Assembly (NCBI GenBank): GCA_021774445.1
Contig: JAJFJA010000017.1
Location: forward strand, 1 to 64,000
Reading direction: 5' to 3'
DNA length: 64,000 bases
Origin: Alphaproteobacteria bacterium
Lineage (GTDB): Bacteria; Pseudomonadota; Alphaproteobacteria; UBA6615
Shown: one piece after another, positions 18,643 to 27,345 of the stretch
How the letters are laid out: every line of letters begins with the position of its first letter
How positions within the stretch are numbered: position 1 is the stretch's first letter
Notes under the pieces: generated by a model
The model's input: the letters and a program-made list of their open reading frames with translations, nothing else
Database searches by the model: none
What the model was told of the DNA's origin: nothing
Translations under genes and position numbers: made by a program

Positions 18643-19341
18643 TCCGTGACGATAGGCGTGCCGGTTGGGGGTTGGGGCCGGAGTACCACTGATGTGCCGA
18701 CTCTCCTGTCGGTTGATATTGCACCTTTCTCGTCGGCGAATAAGGCGAATGCTCCGGCCATTGCTGTTGCAGGCGTTGTAGGATTAGTCGTCGTAACCTG
18801 ACGGCGTTCAGCATTCCCCCTCGCAGCCGAAACGCCGGGGTGTTTTGCGACCTTTGCGTATCCGGGGCGGTGGACCACGTTCGCCGCCCCGGTGCCTTTG
18901 TGGTGACTGCCGATCGGTCTGAATGCAGCGCTTGCGGTGCGCGATCGTAATGGCATCGTGATCGGGCGTTCGGTTCGACATGGTACGCCGCCATCCTGCC
19001 GATTTGGCCGATCTATGTGGCATATTCCGTTCGATGGATTAGCCCATCGGAGGAAATTGCATCGAGGTGTTAGTAGCTTTGCGGTCCGCCCTAGTTCTTG
19101 AGCGTGTCTTCAGCGGAAGGGTGGAAGCGGTATATGCTCTGAGTATGGTATTGGAGGAAGCTTAGCCATCACCAAGAGTGGCAAGACTAGGTCGGTTTCG
19201 GGGCATGTTCAGGCAATTCGACGGAATGAAGTCCAGGCGAGCCTGCTTTTTGTGGCAGTTCAGCGTGGCACCACTTTTGATCGCGCCGTTCGCTCCGGCG
19301 GCTGTTATCATTGCATCATATTAGAATTGGGGCGCATCGAA
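18643..19341 (+). other. long non-coding stretch before a LuxR-type gene
   Basis: No convincing gene is seen in about 700 bases. The open frames here are short, Arg/Ser/Pro-rich and unlike any family. A 9-bp perfect hairpin (18862-18870 with 18884-18892) could end transcription of the aldolase but has no T-tract. The last 300 bases are less GC-rich and probably hold the promoter of the downstream regulator. Confidence 0.5.
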
Positions 19342-20013
19342 ATGCACTTGGCTGACCGGCTGGAGACACGGACATTCGCGCGTGTATTGGTTGCGGTGAA
19401 CGAGGGGAAGGAACGCAGGGACCTGCTTAAGCTGCTGGGGAATATGCAGCATTTGGAGATCGATGTTGTCGACGACCTTAGCCTCGTGTCACCAAACGAC
19501 ATACGACGCACCGACTTTTTGATCGCTTGGTACGCGTCGCTGCAGAAGCTTCGGGAGTCCGGAGCAAATGCCTATGTTCAGATCTCCCGGCGCGCTCGCG
19601 TGATTGTCGCGCTGACCAGCGACCGTTTGCTGGAGGCTGCGGGAACGTTGCATCTGGCCGATTCGTGGCTGTTCACTGATTTGACCATGACGCATCTATC
19701 GGAAGTGATCGAGCTCAGCAGCAGCGGTTACACACTCATGCCGCCGGAACTTGGGGCGACATTCGGCTTGGATGAGTTGCGTCTCAATCTGGTGCAACGG
19801 CTGAGCGATAGCGAGTTGCAGGTGCTGCGGGAATTGTCCGTCGGACGCCGCAACCGAGATATCGCCCGGGCGATGGGCGTGTCGGAGGCGCAGGCCAAGT
19901 CGCTGGTGCGAAGTGTGCTGGGCAAACTGCATTTCCGTAACCGCACGGAAGCCGGCGTCTTCATGGCTCGGCAGCAATGGCGCGACGCTTTTCCGCGGCC
20001 AGAGGTTCATTGA
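19342..20013 (+). CDS. LuxR-type regulator with degenerate receiver-like domain
   Basis: The C-terminal part (about residues 150-215) is a LuxR/FixJ helix-turn-helix: LSDSELQVLRELSVGRRNRD, then IARAMGVSEAQAKSLVRSVLGKL. The N-terminal 125 residues show the alternating strands of a receiver (FARVLVAV, DFLIAWY, RVIVALTSD, WLFTDL), but the phospho-acceptor Asp, the acidic pair and the conserved Lys are all missing. It therefore cannot be controlled by ordinary phosphorylation. The ATG at 19342 gives 223 residues, nearly equal to its convergent neighbour; a GTG at 19252 is an alternative. Confidence 0.75.
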   Translation: MHLADRLETRTFARVLVAVNEGKERRDLLKLLGNMQHLEIDVVDDLSLVSPNDIRRTDFLIAWYASLQKLRESGANAYVQISRRARVIVALTSDRLLEAAGTLHLADSWLFTDLTMTHLSEVIELSSSGYTLMPPELGATFGLDELRLNLVQRLSDSELQVLRELSVGRRNRDIARAMGVSEAQAKSLVRSVLGKLHFRNRTEAGVFMARQQWRDAFPRPEVH

Positions 20014-20025
20014 GCGGGAAATGAA

Positions 20026-20049
20026 ACAGGCCGGCTAGCGCCGGCCTGT
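20026..20049. terminator. bidirectional hairpin between convergent regulators
   Basis: A perfect 10-bp inverted repeat with a four-base loop (ACAGGCCGGC, TAGC, GCCGGCCTGT) sits 12 bases after the stop of the plus-strand regulator and 33 bases beyond the stop of the minus-strand one. The position suits a shared terminator. There is no T-tract on either side, so termination would be weak or factor-assisted. Confidence 0.55.
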
Positions 20050-20081
20050 GATCCCGATACCGCCTAGTTTGGCGTCGTCGT

Positions 20082-20759
20082 TTATTCGGCTGCGTCCGGC
20101 GGGCTCATGCCGGCATTGAGGCCGTTGTTCAAAGCCCAAATTGCGGCCTGCGTGCGGTTGCTCGCGTCAATCTTGCGGAGCAAGCTTTTCATGTGCACTT
20201 TTACCGTCGCCTCGGTGATGTTCAGGCGGTTGGCGATCATTTTGTTGGAATCACCCTGAACAAGGCACTGCAGAATTTGCACTTCGCGTTCGGACAACCC
20301 ATGGGCGTTCGTGGTCGAGATCCGCGTTGGCGCGGTGCTTGCCATGCCGTTTACCAACAGTGCGGCAAGGTGGGTCGGAAATACCTTTTCGCCGAGCATG
20401 ACCAGGCGAAGCGACTGCAGTAGCGCATCAACCGAGATATCTTTGATCAGATAGCCATGGGCGCCGGCCGCCAAACACGCTGCCAGTGTCTGCGAGCATA
20501 GTGTCTCAGTTAGGACAACAATTTGGGCGTTTGGCAACAGCGAGCGGAGATGAGAAAGATCGTCCGCGGCATGCTCGGGCTCGGCGGAGAAATCCAGCAG
20601 TATGATGTCCGGGTTGGCGTCTTTTGACAGCCTGGTGTGGGTCTGGCCAACATCATCGGCTTCGCCGACAACCTCGAACTGAGAGCCGTTCAATAGGCTT
20701 TTTAAGCCCTCCCGGAAGAGCTTATTCCTCCCCACCAGAAATGTTCTTATTTCACTCAT
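20082..20759 (-). CDS. NarL/FixJ-type response regulator with incomplete acidic pocket
   Basis: The 225-residue protein pairs a receiver domain (residues 1-120) with a LuxR-type DNA-binding domain (about 150-210: LSEREVQILQCLVQGDSNKM, then ITEATVKVHMKSLLRKI). The phosphorylation-site Asp56 (IILLDFS) and the conserved Lys (GYLIKD) remain. The Asp-Asp pair that holds magnesium is replaced by Gly-Arg (FLVGRNKLFREGL), so phosphorylation is doubtful. No histidine kinase is nearby. A strong GGAGGCAAAT box precedes the ATG. Confidence 0.85.
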   Translation of the reverse strand: MSEIRTFLVGRNKLFREGLKSLLNGSQFEVVGEADDVGQTHTRLSKDANPDIILLDFSAEPEHAADDLSHLRSLLPNAQIVVLTETLCSQTLAACLAAGAHGYLIKDISVDALLQSLRLVMLGEKVFPTHLAALLVNGMASTAPTRISTTNAHGLSEREVQILQCLVQGDSNKMIANRLNITEATVKVHMKSLLRKIDASNRTQAAIWALNNGLNAGMSPPDAAE

Positions 20760-21158
20760 ATTTGCCTCCGGACCGCGCGCCAGTCCAAACTATCTACCCG
20801 GGATCGATCAAAATCTTGGTGAACTTCTATTATTAGGGCTTACTTACTTACCCCTCTCGGTTCACCAGTATGATGGTATTGGAAACTTTAGAAGCTTCCC
20901 ATTGCTAAGAGGGATAGTTTCTCCGTACAGCGGAGGTACAACGGTGGGGCGAATATAACACTAAAGGGCGTTGAGCTGATGGGGTAGAACGTTCCATTCT
21001 CTTTGTTCAGCCAATGACTAAAGAACTAATCTCGCCAACTTTGCGCTTCCAGTGTCCACAAGGTAGACCCCGCGCGGTAATGCTGTGGCGAGGATCTTCT
21101 CCTCGGAAACCAACGCTGCTTAGTCCCGATGGGTCGGTGAGCGCGCACGGGTCGCGTA
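20760..21158. other. non-coding, relatively AT-rich intergenic region
   Basis: About 400 bases contain no convincing gene. The part next to 20759 is rich in A/T and should include the promoter of the response regulator on the minus strand. The rest lies downstream of the cytochrome gene, which ends here. Confidence 0.5.
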
Positions 21159-22043
21159 TTATTCGGTGCTCGGCTTGGCAATTAAGTTATCGATGGAAGG
21201 AAGGGACAAAAGATACATAGCGATTGCTTCGAGATCCTCGTCCAGCAATCTCGAGGTGCTTTGCTCAACAACCTCACCCATTGAGCCGCCGACGGAATCG
21301 AACTCCGGCGTCAATCCGCTTTTCAATAGCGATGTTAGATCTGCGACGCTCCAGGCGCCGATCCCGGTATCGGGATGGGGCGAGATGTTGGGAACCGTCT
21401 GCCCCTCGGGCCCGGCCACGGTGCCGGCCATGCGGCGATCCGCGTCGGTGGCGCCGAGGGCGTTGCGTGGCGTGTGACACTCACCGCAATGGGTCAATGT
21501 GTCGACTAGATAGCGGCCGCGATTGAGCTGAACGTCCTGGTTCGGATCTTCGGCAAAGGTGGCCGGTTTGAAGTTCAACATTCGCCAGCCCCACAGTAGT
21601 GGGCGCCAACCAAAAGGAAAGCGCAGCTCGTGGGCACGGCTGGGCTGCGCTACCGGTGGCAATGAGAATATATAGGCCTTCAGATCGAGGAGATCCTCAG
21701 GTTTGGCCCGGTTGAAAGAGGTAAAGGGAAAAGCTGGATAATAGGGCTTGCCGGCAGGGGAGACGCCGGTCTTGAGGGCGGTGACGAATTGTTCGTCGGT
21801 CCATGCGCCGATGCCGTGCTGCGGATCCGGGGTGATATTGGGGCCATAGAAGCGGCCGAAGGGTGTCTCCAACGGGCGGCCGCCGGCGAGTAACGGCCCG
21901 TTGCCCTTGAGATCGGTGTGGCAGCCGGCACAGCCGGCGGCGTTGAAGATGTACTCGCCCCGCTCGATGGCGTCGGCCTCGGCGAGGGCGTCGGCGGGCG
22001 TAAGGACAAGCAGTAATAAGATGAGGGTCGGAAATCTCAACAT
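21159..22043 (-). CDS. periplasmic dihaem cytochrome c
   Basis: The 294-residue precursor has a signal peptide (LILLLLVLTPADALA) and two c-type haem sites, CAGCH (about residue 45) and CGECH (about residue 183). Each is followed by a Met-bearing or Pro-rich cytochrome c fold. It resembles the electron-accepting cytochrome subunits of periplasmic alcohol, aldehyde or gluconate dehydrogenases. No dehydrogenase partner is adjacent; the nearest candidate in the window is the PQQ-type sugar dehydrogenase at 44-45 kb, a speculative link. The Met at 22043 directly precedes the signal segment. Confidence 0.88.
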   Translation of the reverse strand: MLRFPTLILLLLVLTPADALAEADAIERGEYIFNAAGCAGCHTDLKGNGPLLAGGRPLETPFGRFYGPNITPDPQHGIGAWTDEQFVTALKTGVSPAGKPYYPAFPFTSFNRAKPEDLLDLKAYIFSLPPVAQPSRAHELRFPFGWRPLLWGWRMLNFKPATFAEDPNQDVQLNRGRYLVDTLTHCGECHTPRNALGATDADRRMAGTVAGPEGQTVPNISPHPDTGIGAWSVADLTSLLKSGLTPEFDSVGGSMGEVVEQSTSRLLDEDLEAIAMYLLSLPSIDNLIAKPSTE

Positions 22044-22185
22044 GGCTGGTTTCTGACGTCGTCGGCAAGACATGGGGCGCGCCGGAACCCTCGGTTGTCC
22101 CGACGCTCAGAACTAAGACGATAATTGTGACGTCACCATGGCGAGGTGTGCGGGCCGTAGGAGGCCGACGTGCGGGCCCTTGTGG

Positions 22186-22863
22186 TTACCAGGAGCCGAT
22201 GGCTTGGGCACCAAAGCAGACGATGCGGGCGAGGGCCCATTTGCGGCAGATCAGCTCGAGCCGATGAGCGGCGTAGTCGTGCCAGTCCTGTTGACCGGTG
22301 ACGTTCTGACGCCGGTCGGCGGATGGCAGATATTCGAAGGCGAAGCCGTGGTGGCGGAACAAGTGAAAGGCTGTAGAACTGGTCAGGAAGACCGGGGTGA
22401 AATCGCGCGTCTTGCGTTGCTGGCTGGCGATCAGCGCAAGCACTTCGTGCAAGCGTTCTTCGGTGAGACCGAATACGGAAATGCCGAGGACTTTGGCGGT
22501 CGTGTTGGCAAGTTCGTAACAACTCCAACCCGGTGCAGGAACCAGAGGCGGCGCCGTCTCGTCATGGCGTGGCCACCATGAGGTTTGCGGTGGTGCCGGC
22601 GGCTGGTCGGCACGCGCCACCGGTTCCGCCGCGACCGTTTTCCAAACCCGTTGCTGGTATTCGGTGATCGCCCGGCGGGGCAGAGCGGGTAGCAACTCGA
22701 CCGTTTCGCTGCGCAAGCCGGCGTCGGCCATGGTCTGGCGCAAACGCCCCTCTATCGTCTCGATGTGGCGTGCCTGAGACTCAACGCGCTGGCGCAAGCT
22801 ACGGACATCGGCGGATGGGGCGGCGATGCGGGAGGAGAGTGGGGAACGAGCGGGAGCGTTCAT
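22186..22863 (-). CDS. hypothetical partner of a glycosyltransferase
   Basis: The 225-residue protein is soluble and unrecognised. Residues 20-48 look helical and may form a short coiled coil (VRSLRQRVESQARHIETIEG). A Pro-rich linker follows, and the C-terminal half is compact and aromatic (TPVFLTSSTAFHLFRHHGF, then FEYLPSADRRQ). The gene begins 18 bases after the three-module glycosyltransferase and is surely co-transcribed with it. A role in the same glycan step is inferred from position only. Confidence 0.6.
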   Translation of the reverse strand: MNAPARSPLSSRIAAPSADVRSLRQRVESQARHIETIEGRLRQTMADAGLRSETVELLPALPRRAITEYQQRVWKTVAAEPVARADQPPAPPQTSWWPRHDETAPPLVPAPGWSCYELANTTAKVLGISVFGLTEERLHEVLALIASQQRKTRDFTPVFLTSSTAFHLFRHHGFAFEYLPSADRRQNVTGQQDWHDYAAHRLELICRKWALARIVCFGAQAIGSW

Positions 22864-22881
22864 CGGTAATGTTGCTTTCTG

Positions 22882-25800
22882 CTACATCAAGTAATCGGCG
22901 ATCGCGCCGGCCGCCGCGGCGGCGCCGTTCGCGCGGGTCAGCCGGGCGCAATTCGTCTTGAGGTGATTGCGAACGTCCTGATTGAGCATGATCTCGAAAT
23001 ATTGAGACAAGTCGGTGGTTTGGGGATCGTCGAGACATAGGGCCGCGCCGTTGGCCTCGGCGTGCGTGGCCCGAGCCCGCTGATCGTCCATTTCCGGCTG
23101 ATCGTTGGGCACGAAGATCGTCGGCAAAGCGAGGCTGATCGCCTCGTTAAAGGCGTTGTAGCCGGCGGCGCCTACAGCAAAGTCAAAGGCCTTGAAATAG
23201 CGGCTTAGGGGGTATCCACGCAGGCGCTTCACGCCCGGCCACAAATCGAGGTGATGCGGTGCCATGAGCCATTCGGCGATGACAGGCTGAAGCTGTGGAA
23301 AGGCCGCGGCCGTCTGCAGGATGCGGCCGGTGACCGAGACGACGTCCTGGTTGGACCCGGCACCGAGCTGGATCAATAGGGCGGGACGGTCGGGATCGAG
23401 CCCCAGTGCCTCGGCGGCGTCCTGGCGGCTGAGAAGCTCATCCTCATCAAGCAACCGAATTGGCGCGACGGTCAGGGCGGCGTGACGGTTCTCAACGGTC
23501 AACCCGTTGTCCTGCGTGGCAGCGATATCGTCGGGCTCGATAATGAGGTCAAAATGTTGCTGGCGGGCGATTACGCCGTCGTTCGCCTGCTCCGGACGCC
23601 ACATGCCCCGGCGGATCCAGGCAAGCCGGCAATCGGGGTCTGGCCCGACGGCGTCGATCAATCCGGAATAGGGCACGGAACCATCGAAGACGACGGTGCT
23701 CGCGGCGTAATAGTCGATAACCTGTCGGAGTTGCTTGGAAAGCCAGACGTTCCAGTCGGCAATGTTGCAGCCGTTGTACGCGTGAAACGGAATATGTTCA
23801 GCTGGGAAGCCGTGCTGTTCGACGATTTGGAGAGCCTGGCTCATGGTCGCGAAGACCGGCTCCACCGGTTCAGGCATGCGGCGGGCAACGGCCAAGAGGC
23901 GGGTTAGATGGCCGAGGCCGACACCGTTGGAACTGACGAAGAGCACGCGATTGTTAGCGCGGCGCCGGTGCGTCGTATAAGGCTCCTTGATCGCGTCGCC
24001 GATGAGATGGCGCAGTCGCGCCTTGTGGATGTTGGCGCCGAACTGCTGGCGGGCCTGTCGGGCGGCGTGGGTGGCCTGGTCGTCGTAGGCGTCTTGGCGG
24101 GCAAAGAGACTATGGACCATGGCGATGGCCCGTTGGGGTCTGGTGTATAGTGGACCAGTGCCGAACTGCGCTTTGAGATGGCGCGGCAAGATTGTGACGA
24201 CGCCGCGCGCCATGGCTTCGATAATGGCGTGCGATGGCAACTCCTTGTGGCCATTTCCGGCGTAGTAGACGAAGAAATCGAGATTATCGATGAATTTGCT
24301 TTGGTCGGTGCTGGCGGGGTGGAAGAGCTGCCAGGCGGCCGGCGGCGGCCCGCCGGCCACCGAGCGCAGCGCCGGCGCGCAGGCGACGCGCACGACGAGT
24401 TCACCGTTAGCCGGGTAGACTTGCTCCACCTCCTCGGCGGTATCCGGCCATTGGCGGTCGCCGGCGAGACTGCTGCGGCCGATGATCGGTACGGTGTGCG
24501 CGCGCGGGCGCGTGCGCCAAGTCGGGAGGGCCAGGGACGGCGTCCAGGTGCTGTCGAGCAGCCGCACGTCGGCATTATGTTCGACGATACTGTGGCGAAT
24601 CTCTTCATCCACCGGCGCCCAATACAGCTCACCGCCGAAATGGGTGCGGAAAAGCCGATCTTTGCGGATGAGATCATAAGGCGGCGGATGGTTGACGGGC
24701 GACTGGTCTACCACCACGACGATTTTATCGGCAAGGATGCGCGGTACCGGCTGAGGGTCGCCTGAGAGAACGGATTCGGGGCCATGGATAATCAAGAGTC
24801 TGGTATGAATCAGGGTGCTGGCCGGATCGAGCGGGGTGGCAAGGCCTTCGCCTACACAGGCGTCGATGGCCGGATGGATGACCGGACCGACGTCGGCGCG
24901 CTGGCCAGGCAGGTGAACCAGCGCCGTGCGGTATCCGGCCGCCGCCTGGATACGAGCTTCATGGGCGACCCGCCAGGCAGTCTCGCCATAGCACCGAAAG
25001 TCGCCAACGACGGTGACATCCGCTTCGTGGATGCTGGCCTTGGCCGGGTTGGAGGGCTTGACGGCGGCGAGGGTGCTCGCAAACCCGTCGGTTTCATTGG
25101 GATGCACGGGGGCAGCACTGATAAGACGGCGGACACGCTTGAGATGGGCATCCGGGCCGCATAGCCGGGTGATGAAACGGCGGCCGACGTCGGATTGGAC
25201 CTGGTAACGCTCCCAATCGCGGTAGAATTCGAGAATGGTCGGAACCACGTCGCCGGGTTCGCGATAAAGGGCAGCCTCCTGGAAAACCGACTGGAAATGC
25301 GGCGGCAATATCACGACACAGCCGCTGGCCAAGGCCTCGGCAATGTTACGGCCGAAACCTTCGATCCAATCCTGGTGGTGGTAGTAGACGAAAAAGTCGA
25401 TGGAGCGCAGGAACTGTGCCGGGTCGAGTTCGTTGAAGGCGTAGGTCCGCCAGTTGCGCGGTTGTTCGCCGATCTGGGACTGCAGGCGCTCCGCGACGCC
25501 AAGCAGGCGGACATCGATGTCGTCGCGGGCGGGGTAAACCAGTAACGTGTCTTCCCGGGTGGCGGGCCATTTCTCCCATTCCGGCCGGCTGTGACGCCCG
25601 ATTACCGGAATCAGGCCGACGGGCCGCGAGCGATCGGCCTGCCAATGGTCGAGCTCGATGAGATTGCCCCAATCCTCTTCGAGGATGGGGTAGGGCAGAT
25701 TGGCGGCAATGAGATTGGCGCGGCTGGCAGCGGATATGGGCGCCCATTGGATGCCGGTGCCGAACAAGTCCTCGCAGACCGCGTTGACCCGCGCAGCGTC

Positions 25801-26166
25801 ATAGTAGGGCACACCGTTGGCATCGACGATCGGCTGATGGGCGACGAGGATCTTTGTCGCGGCGTAGATTTGCGGCCGCCGCTCGGGCGCCTCGGTGAAG
25901 ACGTATGGATTGTGCAGGACCAGGAGCTCAGCCCGTAGCGGGGTCTCGCTGGCATCCACCAAATCGCACAGTTCTTCGTCGATGCAGGCCTGAAGATGAT
26001 TGTGGAATTGCTGGTTGCGGTTGAAGCGGCGGGTCGGGATGTGAACCAGCGCCAGGCGATAAGACGCGTTCGCCAGGGCGCGAATCTCTTGCGCCATGCA
26101 GGTCGACGTGCCCCCGGGAAAGCGGAGGTCTCCGACTATGACCAAGTCATAAAGGTTTGAGGACAT
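22882..26166 (-). CDS. three-module GT-B glycosyltransferase
   Basis: The 1094-residue protein contains three glycosyltransferase-like units in a row. Unit 1 (about 1-360) and unit 2 (about 375-720) look like diverged copies of each other: each opens with a VVGDxR strand and ends with an FFVYY...EALA/EAMA...VVxILPxH donor-site block. Unit 3 (about 735-1094) is MurG/GT28-like, with SNGVGLGHLTR and the donor loop VGAAGYNAFNEAISLALPTI. No membrane segment is seen. It probably builds a repeating or branched surface glycan. I chose the ATG at 26166, behind an AGGAG box; TTG at 26226 overlaps the upstream stop and is possible. Confidence 0.75.
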   Translation of the reverse strand: MSSNLYDLVIVGDLRFPGGTSTCMAQEIRALANASYRLALVHIPTRRFNRNQQFHNHLQACIDEELCDLVDASETPLRAELLVLHNPYVFTEAPERRPQIYAATKILVAHQPIVDANGVPYYDAARVNAVCEDLFGTGIQWAPISAASRANLIAANLPYPILEEDWGNLIELDHWQADRSRPVGLIPVIGRHSRPEWEKWPATREDTLLVYPARDDIDVRLLGVAERLQSQIGEQPRNWRTYAFNELDPAQFLRSIDFFVYYHHQDWIEGFGRNIAEALASGCVVILPPHFQSVFQEAALYREPGDVVPTILEFYRDWERYQVQSDVGRRFITRLCGPDAHLKRVRRLISAAPVHPNETDGFASTLAAVKPSNPAKASIHEADVTVVGDFRCYGETAWRVAHEARIQAAAGYRTALVHLPGQRADVGPVIHPAIDACVGEGLATPLDPASTLIHTRLLIIHGPESVLSGDPQPVPRILADKIVVVVDQSPVNHPPPYDLIRKDRLFRTHFGGELYWAPVDEEIRHSIVEHNADVRLLDSTWTPSLALPTWRTRPRAHTVPIIGRSSLAGDRQWPDTAEEVEQVYPANGELVVRVACAPALRSVAGGPPPAAWQLFHPASTDQSKFIDNLDFFVYYAGNGHKELPSHAIIEAMARGVVTILPRHLKAQFGTGPLYTRPQRAIAMVHSLFARQDAYDDQATHAARQARQQFGANIHKARLRHLIGDAIKEPYTTHRRRANNRVLFVSSNGVGLGHLTRLLAVARRMPEPVEPVFATMSQALQIVEQHGFPAEHIPFHAYNGCNIADWNVWLSKQLRQVIDYYAASTVVFDGSVPYSGLIDAVGPDPDCRLAWIRRGMWRPEQANDGVIARQQHFDLIIEPDDIAATQDNGLTVENRHAALTVAPIRLLDEDELLSRQDAAEALGLDPDRPALLIQLGAGSNQDVVSVTGRILQTAAAFPQLQPVIAEWLMAPHHLDLWPGVKRLRGYPLSRYFKAFDFAVGAAGYNAFNEAISLALPTIFVPNDQPEMDDQRARATHAEANGAALCLDDPQTTDLSQYFEIMLNQDVRNHLKTNCARLTRANGAAAAAGAIADYLM

Positions 26167-26222
26167 GTCCCCGAATTGCTCCTTGCTGCCTGTGGCCGAC
26201 CCGACGGGCTGCCACTGGTCGG

Positions 26223-26546
26223 TCAATAAATCGTCGTCGTTGGCGGATCGCCGGTGGTCAGATTGAGCGCGGGCAGGCGTTGCGCGGGGTCGAGCGGGGC
26301 CGGCACATAGGGTTGCTGAGGCGTCGAGATCCGCGCGTTGAGTTCCTCGAATGCCCGAGCCGCCAACGCGCTGTTGGGGAAGAGGATGAGGAACTCCTGG
26401 AGCGCCTCGACCGTTCCTTCGGCCAAAGCCGCGTCGAAAGCGGCGCTTTCCTCGGGCGTCTGCGCGGCGGCTTCCTCGGCGGTGCCAGCGATACCGGCGC
26501 CGGCGGCAAGAGCGCTAAGGGCCGCGATAAGTAATTTTTTTTCCAT
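26223..26546 (-). CDS. small secreted protein of unknown function
   Basis: The 107-residue precursor starts with a signal peptide (MEKKLLIAALSALAAGAGIA) and encodes about 80 mature residues. The motif FDAALAEGTVEALQEFLILF matches a short helical repeat often seen in alphaproteobacterial periplasmic proteins. A Pro-rich tail follows. It is the first gene of the minus-strand glycosyltransferase operon, so it may serve export or anchoring of the same glycan; this is inference from position. Confidence 0.65.
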   Translation of the reverse strand: MEKKLLIAALSALAAGAGIAGTAEEAAAQTPEESAAFDAALAEGTVEALQEFLILFPNSALAARAFEELNARISTPQQPYVPAPLDPAQRLPALNLTTGDPPTTTIY

Positions 26547-26623
26547 CCCGTCCCGTATTCCGCGGACAAGGTCCGGTATTGCCTTTCGGCGACGAACCGC
26601 CAGACATATCTAGAGAAATTTGG

Positions 26624-26638
26624 TTAACGGGGCCTTAA
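26624..26638. promoter_or_regulatory. candidate CtrA box
   Basis: The sequence has TTAA, seven bases, then TTAA, followed by AC, which matches the alphaproteobacterial cell-cycle regulator consensus TTAA-N7-TTAA. It lies 78 bases upstream of the secreted-protein/glycosyltransferase operon and about 210 bases upstream of the divergent receiver gene. It could control either. Binding is not shown. Confidence 0.4.
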
Positions 26639-26847
26639 ACAGCGAGGCTGCGTGGCCGCGGGCGCAGCGCCGCTGCAATCCAGGTGTGCGCGCCGATAAC
26701 ACTTTCGCGATGCCCGTCAGACGGTGGAGGCGGGCGCTGTTCAGCGTCGTAATCGCGGTGCTGACGAGGCAAATTTCGGGCAGCGGGGATCTTAACAATT
26801 GCTAAGTGAACTAAGCGGACACTTTGTAGCTGTTATTCAGTCTCAGG

Positions 26848-27267
26848 ATGGAGCCGATGACTAAGGACCGTGGCGTTTTGGTAGTTGATGACGATGGCCC
26901 CTATGCACAGGCCGTCGTGCGCTATCTTGAACGGCAGGGGGTCGAGGCCGTCGCCGCGGAGAGCGGTGAGGCGGCAGTAGCACTCGCGCGTAAGAGCCAT
27001 CCGGCGGTCATTTTGCTGGACATCGGGTTGCCCGACATGGACGGCATGGAAGTGGCGGCGCTGGTTCGGGAAGCGTCATACAAACCCCATATCATCTTGC
27101 TGTCCGGCTGCATCGAATGGCTGCAACTCGGCGCCATGTCCGGGATCGACATTGTCGATAGCGTTGCCAAGCCGACCCGGCTAAGCGTCATTGCCGAGCG
27201 GGTGCGCGCATGGTTGCCGGAGCGGATCGGTCCGGCACCGGCGATACTAGGGCCCGCCGCGGGATAA
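26848..27267 (+). CDS. single-domain response regulator (CheY-like)
   Basis: The 139-residue protein is a stand-alone receiver. It has the acidic pair VVDDDG near residue 14, the phospho-acceptor Asp in VILLDIGLPDMDG (about residue 57), a Ser in the switch position (LLSGC) and Lys in VAKPTR. All catalytic residues are present. There is no output domain and no kinase in the neighbourhood, so it probably relays phosphate or binds a partner. Confidence 0.85.
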   Translation: MEPMTKDRGVLVVDDDGPYAQAVVRYLERQGVEAVAAESGEAAVALARKSHPAVILLDIGLPDMDGMEVAALVREASYKPHIILLSGCIEWLQLGAMSGIDIVDSVAKPTRLSVIAERVRAWLPERIGPAPAILGPAAG

Positions 27268-27345
27268 CCTTCGCGAACCCGCCGGGATCCGCACAAGGCC
27301 CGTCGCTGGCCTTGCGGCAGGCGTCCAACGGACTAGACTTTGCCC

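Noticed and set aside
18608..18994. Minus-strand frame after the aldolase gene
   Set aside because: Composition is random-like (Arg, Ser, Pro, His) and it overlaps the aldolase 3' end.
26620..26805. 61-codon frame in the intergenic region before the receiver gene
   Set aside because: Arg-rich, no ribosome-binding site, and it overlaps the CtrA-like box.
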